A DNA stretch of 64,000 nucleotides, from contig CM047426.1 of the NCBI GenBank assembly GCA_026168455.1, positions 90,113,986 through 90,177,985 of the forward strand, written 5' to 3'. Positions within the stretch are counted from its first letter, which is position 1; each line of letters opens with the position of its first letter. The notes beneath the pieces are model-generated. The model worked only from the letters and a program-made list of their open reading frames with translations, was not told the origin of the DNA and made no database searches. The translations under genes and the position numbers were made by a program. Of the stretch, positions 57,255 to 64,000 are shown one piece after another. This DNA is from Theocolax elegans (taxonomy: Eukaryota; Arthropoda; Insecta; Hymenoptera; Cerocephalidae).

Positions 57255-60200
57255 AGTATACCCCACTCTCATCCCTCACCAGCATAAACCATGGTTTTTT
57301 AGTCATGACGCTTCGCATCGACAAAACCAGTTTATGCTGTATATAAAACAATTTTATCAGTGTAAAATATTTTTTTAACAACCAATGATAAAAATGTATA
57401 ATATGCATTTAACGCTTCTCTGTAAAATAATAATAAAAAAAGGAAATGGCACACAACATAGAATTTCAGTGAGCGAGAGTTTATATTCTGTCGACTCGCC
57501 CGATTCAATCATTGCTTATATAAATAAAATTCAAGAATTTACGTGCTTTTGTTTGCTAGTAAGTGAATATACGCACTAACGTATTTTTAGATATATCGTT
57601 TAATACGATATATATATAATATATATAAATATTATATATTATATATGTATATGTATATAAATAATATGTGTATACGAAATACGTATGCACACGTACACAT
57701 ATACATTTTCTGCAAAAGCAGAAAAATCATTCTCAAATGTTTTTAATCTAATTAATTATTTTTCGTCACCGCACCAATGGTATTCAGTTGATATAGATAG
57801 AATTATATAGGTATCCGTTTGTTATTTATAATTTTTACAAAAAAAAAATATAACAAGAGAATGGTCAATATTTTTTCTCTGCTCAAACAACAAATAAAAA
57901 GAATAAAAACGTGAGACGATATTAATATTAATCGCTAAAATTGCGATCGACAATTTTTGCTTGAGGCAAAGCTCGTCATGCGTCTTTTGTATATATATTA
58001 TATAAAACTATAACAGTATTTTAATTTATATGTTACGTTTCAAAGGCGCTGATGACTTGTACAACCGTTAAGATTCATTGAATCTTTTGGTGCTTGTTTA
58101 GTGCATTCAACGACGAGGACAAAACAACAAAATTTTTGAGCAACAACGAATTATTGTAATTTTCCTTGAATAATTTTTTTTATTATTCTCCATCGCTGCA
58201 CACACGATTATTAATTTCTTTTAAAGAGAGAAAACCGACAACAGTTACAACAACAACAAAGAACATTTGAATTTTGTGATAAATTTGAAATGCTTATTAA
58301 GTCGTTATATATTTCTTCCACAAGCGATCCTTTTTACTATCTGCTTTTTATATATTTGCGTATAACAGTGCCTAATTCGTACGATTTTTTAAATGAGTTT
58401 TCTTTGTAAAGAAAGTTATTATTGAATCCATATATATATATATAAATATATAAATAGAAATCAGTTGTCTAATTAAATTTACGAACGATTGGTTGAAAAA
58501 AATAAATAAAATTGTTATGGTTTTTTCTTGTGTTACCTTCAAGCGACTGCTTTTGTGCGATACATAAGACTCGGTCTGCTTATATAACATATGTGATTGA
58601 CAATTCATATATATATATATAGGTGACCAAGGGATAAAAAAAATCGATAATAATTCGTAAATAACGATCATTTGTAACATGGATTAACTTTCTTCATTCA
58701 TCTATGATAATTTTCAATGTTATTACTTTATCAACCGAATAAGATACATTATGCAATTGTAATTGATAATTTTAGAATTAAGCAATAAATTTTGGTTTAC
58801 GATTGGCCAGTATATATTACATATAAAAAAAATGTATGGTATATGACAAAATAAATTTTATTATTGATATTATTATACAACAATAAAGTTTAGTGCTTAT
58901 TCATGAAATATTTGTAATTACGCTTCTTACATGTTAATTATTTCGAAACGATAAACATTTGTTTATAATAATATCTCGTTTGCATACAAGATGAAATATT
59001 CTTTCAAACAAAATACCGATGTTTATAAAAAATGTTAATGTAAATATTTAGTAAGAATTGCTAAATTTTATTGTCTGTACAAAATTTAAAATAAATGATT
59101 TTATATCACAAAAATTATTATAATACAAATTATTGTAAATTACTAAAAATATCGGTTGACAAAGTAATAGCACCCAAATAACTCAGTAACTGTTTTTCAC
59201 CTCGAAATTTCGTAAATATCACAAGTAACACAAAATCATCGTCTCCCACCATATTTTTAAAAAATAACGAAATAAAATACAAAAAATATAAACTTAACAG
59301 TTTCTACGCGAGACGCGACGGACCGAGCAACAATTTTTGCACTCTCGCATACAAGCGATTAGGAAAAAAGGGGAACAAACGCATTTTCTTTCTTTCTTTA
59401 AACAAGATAATGTTTGTTTAAGGAGTTATGTAATTTTAACTCCAAATTTTCTAGTCTGCTTATAAAGATTCGCCTACGAGCGGTGGGTCAAAAAATATTT
59501 TGTTTCATATTTACCAAATTCATTACTATTAATTATATTTATAAATTTTACACAATTTTTAAGAGTTTGTGCGAATTTTGCATTTTATTAAATTATGTAT
59601 GCATAAAAAATTCAAAATTAATTCAGTGTCATTTATTATTTATATCAGTTAGCGACATAAATAGAAATTCAATAAAAAAATTTTCCGATATAAATATTCA
59701 AATATCGTATAATAATTTTTAAAGACCTAAGTAAAAATTTATTTATATATGAATATAGTAAGCGAAGTAAATGTTTCATATTTATATTAATAATTCAATA
59801 GATCAATGCATACAAATATAATCGTGTATTTATTAATAATATACTATATTAAAGTATAAAAAAATACTAAAAAATGTACTGAAAGTCAATTATAAAATTA
59901 CGTTTTTAAAATAATTTTTTATAATTCCGTTGAATAATCTGGTATAATAATAAAATGCATAATTATAAGAAAAATGCAAAATCCGTATAAACTTTAGTTC
60001 AACAGTCTAAAAAAAAAAGAAAGAACACCCTGAAAATATGTTTTTTTTTTCAAATTACGTGGTACACGCGCAATCGGGGAGCGGGAAACGACTCAATTTT
60101 TAAAGTCTGATTTTCTTAGGAATGTCGCGCGCATGAATCTATATATTATTGTTGATGCGTATATAAAGAATGAAATTAAAGAAAAAAATCTTGAATTATC

Positions 60201-63069
60201 CAAATAGACCTCTTACAGTATATGCGTACATATAAAAAAGGGTCTGATCTGTACGAGTCTAAATACGCTTTACGGGCGATTAATTCACAGTTACATCATA
60301 ATACTATAATTTATTATATTAATTCTAAAAACGAACGATATTTCAAATGTATAATTCTGTTCTAATGAGAAAAACACACGTTTTCAAGAATCGTAGACAC
60401 TGAAGAGAAAATTCGTAAATCTTAAAAGTGTCTGTAATTCCTTATACGTTTTCAAAGCGCGAAACAATATGAGCGAATGAGTGAGATAACTGATTAAAAA
60501 AATAATTAATATTAAACGAAAGAATGAACGTTATGCTTTTTTTTAGATAAATATTACATAAATAATACATATATAATAATTTTTTATTATCATTTTTCTA
60601 TTCTTCTTTTTGGATTTTAGATGATAAAGCTGTGTAGATGCGCTTTTAAAAACTCTTACGAGCCAGTCGTACGTTTACCCTCTCAATGCAGAGGTATAAG
60701 TTAATTTAATAAGTATACGATTGTGCGATCGTACTCTATATTAAACGTATTTCTTAAATAACGTTAAAATTAACGCTTATACTCCTTTAATTTTCGGTTG
60801 GCAAATTGTGTAATTTAGAACACAGATTGAAAGTCGAGTATCGGTTTAATCTTAATACTCGTTCATATATATATAAGTGACTGATGCGTAATCCTCGATT
60901 ACTTTTTTTCATTTTTAATAATCTTAAAATACTCAAACATGCTTATTTTCCTTTACATGAATATACTATATAAGTTTGATGATTTTAAGAAACTCAACGA
61001 GATTTACAAGTATATTTTAAGTTTTTAATATTCTGTGCTATCTAATAATTATAACGATATTTAATTTAAGAAATCATATTTATTCATTGTTGCTAAACAA
61101 ATTTATACACCTCTTAAAATACACATTCAGTTTTTGCTTCGAATTCAGTATATACTTAGAGTGAATGTAAAAAAGTCTATTTTAAATAATCGAATAATTG
61201 TTGAATATTAAAATTTTTTAAATATAAACGAATAGTTTTATTGCGTGCCAGTTTATAAATGAATAAAAAAGTATATATATACATATTATATTAATACAAT
61301 TTAATTAATTGATCTTTTTTTTCTTATATCTATTATTATATTCATGTAAATATTCACTGGAATATAAAAATATTTAATTAGAAATAGTTCTTTTATGTGA
61401 AATAATAATTTAATAAAATTTCTTATTTTGAAAATGAATACATTTTGTATGAGATACCGATTATAACTTTTTTCGAATCTTATATCGTTTGAATCGTTTA
61501 TAAAATTGTTACGAACGTGAAAAGAAAACACCAGCTAATACCGTATATAAGTATAAAAAAATAAATCATCGAATCGCTACAAAAAAATTATTTTGTTTAG
61601 CGTATATTTTTAATTATGTGGAAGAAAAGTATCCCTATTAAAATATATTATTCTACAAAAAGTGTCGAATAGGGTATTAAAAAACATATGAGTAAATAAA
61701 TTTTTGCGTATAAAAATATTATTGATTTTTTAATTAATTTTAAACTTTTTGCAGATTATTTATATATGGGTACTTTAATTATTAATACACAGGGACTGGA
61801 ATCCCTTACTTATGAAAATCGTTAAAAAAGAATATATATATATAAATATAATACGATGTGTAAAAGAAAACAAATTAATGTTTTTAAAATCGTGTAAATA
61901 CGAAATATTGTTTATAATTGCCATATTAATTCGACTCATGACAAACAAAAAAGATTGCCTGCAATTTTTTGTTATTTTATACGATATACGTTTCTCAACC
62001 TGTGTATATTATAACAGGAGCTGCGATAAAAAAATGTAATGAATTTTTTATTTTTTATTCTTAAAATATCATTTTGTAATTGTTTAAGTACTTTTTATTA
62101 AATCAAAATTGTAGAAAATTTTTTACGCAGTTCCATTGTATTGTACATGTACAAAATTTTTTGTAGAAATTAAAAAAAATGTAATTCGCGAAATCGGTTG
62201 TTCTTTGCGTTTACGAGATATAGATAAAATAAAATAAAAGAAGTACAAAAAAAGTCTATTTTCCCATCAGGTCCGTTGTGTGATTACTAAGTATATATAT
62301 ATATAATAATAATACCAAATGATGCGCGCGTATAATTATTTTAAAAAAATTATGCGCTAAGGAGTGAATGATTTTACAATAAATTTTTTTTTAACTTTTT
62401 CTTTTGGTGAAAAAGCGTGTATTTGAATGCGAATATAAATATATATAGCGAAAAATAAAAATTATTATAGTGCGCCTGTAATTGTATTGATCAATAAATA
62501 CGCGATGATTATAAATAGGAGTGAATATAGTGAGAAGAAGCGATAATAATTATTATTGAACATACACAAGATAAAATATAAGTACGTGTATAAAATAAAA
62601 TATATAGTATAAATAAAAAACGGGATGCGAGTGAAGAATGTACGAATAAATGAAACCACATAAAAAACAATCGATGAAATTTTCCTTGTATCCGCGTGAT
62701 AAATACAAGGAAAAGTTACACTTGTGTCGAAGGGAAAACTTGTAACATAAGGTTTTCCTATTTATAATATATAAGCGTTGCAAGGTCCCGATGAGTAAGA
62801 TTTTAATCCGCAAAAAAAATACCTTATATCATCAATGTCTAAAACAATCTTGTATTACTGTAATTATTAAAAAAAGAGAAAAAGAAATATGTATTATAAT
62901 CCTAATGTATGAGAAAAATAAATATATTGTATCATGATATATATATATATATATTTACAAATATATATGTATATATATATGTATATATACATATCTTGTG
63001 TAATTTATTTCATATGTTTAAAAGTAGTAAACAAAGTTTGTTTTTTTGTCAACAATTTAATTTACAAAG
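57255..63069. other. Gene-poor AT-rich stretch
   Basis: 5.8 kb without a supportable gene on either strand. Holds TA-rich microsatellites (about 57600-57680, 58430-58450, 58605-58620 and 62935-62990) and a few GC-richer islands (57960-58150, 59290-59370, 60055-60140). It could be long 3' UTR of a gene outside the window, or plain intergenic DNA. Confidence 0.5.
57280..57339. other. Short hairpin
   Basis: CAGCATAAAC at the left pairs with GTTTATGCTG at the right (10 bp), continued by TGGTTTT with AAAACCA (7 bp), around a loop of about 24 bases. Too short for a typical microRNA precursor; function unknown. Confidence 0.35.
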
Positions 63070-63075
63070 TTTATT
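63070..63075 (-). other. Polyadenylation signal, ferredoxin-2
   Basis: AATAAA on the minus strand about 81 bases beyond the ferredoxin stop codon. Confidence 0.45.
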
Positions 63076-63155
63076 AAACTATTAAATACTACTATCTTAT
63101 TTTTGTAATTTTCTTATTTTGAGAGTATTTACAGCAATGCAATTTAAAATTAGGT

Positions 63156-63789
<634 letters not shown>

Positions 63790-64000
63790 CTGTAAACAAT
63801 AAAATAATTTATATTAATGTAGGACAGATTGTATTTCATAAATTTTAAATTATATTGATCTTTATATTATATATGTCATAATTATTTTATGCTATAAAAT
63901 TAGAATGTAATTAGAAATATATGTTCTATTCTAAATAATTATTCTAAATAATTGCGAATAAAAAGAAAGAAGAAAAGAATAACTCGTGACAATAAAATAT

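Overview
The window is nuclear DNA from an insect. It has AT-rich intergenic DNA, genes split by many short GT-AG introns, long UTRs and many microsatellites. The gene content (Hook, snurportin-1, d4, Spred, ferredoxin-2, IR75-type chemoreceptors) fits a holometabolous insect. Hymenoptera is my best guess, but nothing in the sequence proves the order.

Layout. (1) 0.9-6.2 kb: hook (minus strand) and snurportin-1 (plus strand) are divergent and share a 1.4-kb promoter region with two perfect TGACGTCA sites. (2) 10.1-26.2 kb: d4/Requiem/DPF-type chromatin reader (minus), nine coding exons with large introns. Exon 7 is partly duplicated next to a 0.5-kb direct repeat and carries a 2-base frame conflict. 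Two candidate short-isoform ends are visible. (3) 27.2-35.6 kb: two tandem intact ionotropic receptor genes of the IR75 type (minus). Between them lies a 2-kb stretch with a ~99% identical tandem duplication and pieces of a long-terminal-inverted-repeat element. (4) 36.0-47.9 kb: two tandem, 18-19-exon, secreted M13 (neprilysin)-fold genes (plus) that have lost the HExxH zinc motif, the downstream Glu-xxx-Asp motif and the substrate-binding Asn-Ala-Tyr/Phe motif. They look like full-length pseudoproteases. A small intronless minus-strand ORF lies between them. (5) 48.9-55.1 kb: Spred (EVH1 + Sprouty domains, plus), with a low-complexity insertion inside EVH1 and a possible alternative first exon. 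(6) 56.3-57.25 kb: coding-like minus-strand DNA broken by frame changes. (7) 57.3-63.1 kb: no gene recognised. (8) 63.15-63.8 kb: 3' part of mitochondrial ferredoxin-2 (minus), cut by the window edge.

The genes do not form a single pathway. The most unusual content is the pair of dead M13 peptidase paralogues next to the IR pair, three or more non-autonomous inverted-repeat elements inside or between these genes, and two places where near-identical sequence is repeated in tandem. Those repeats look like either very recent duplications or uncollapsed haplotypes in the assembly. Exon coordinates were read by eye from splice sites, reading phase and paralogue comparison; no search was run.
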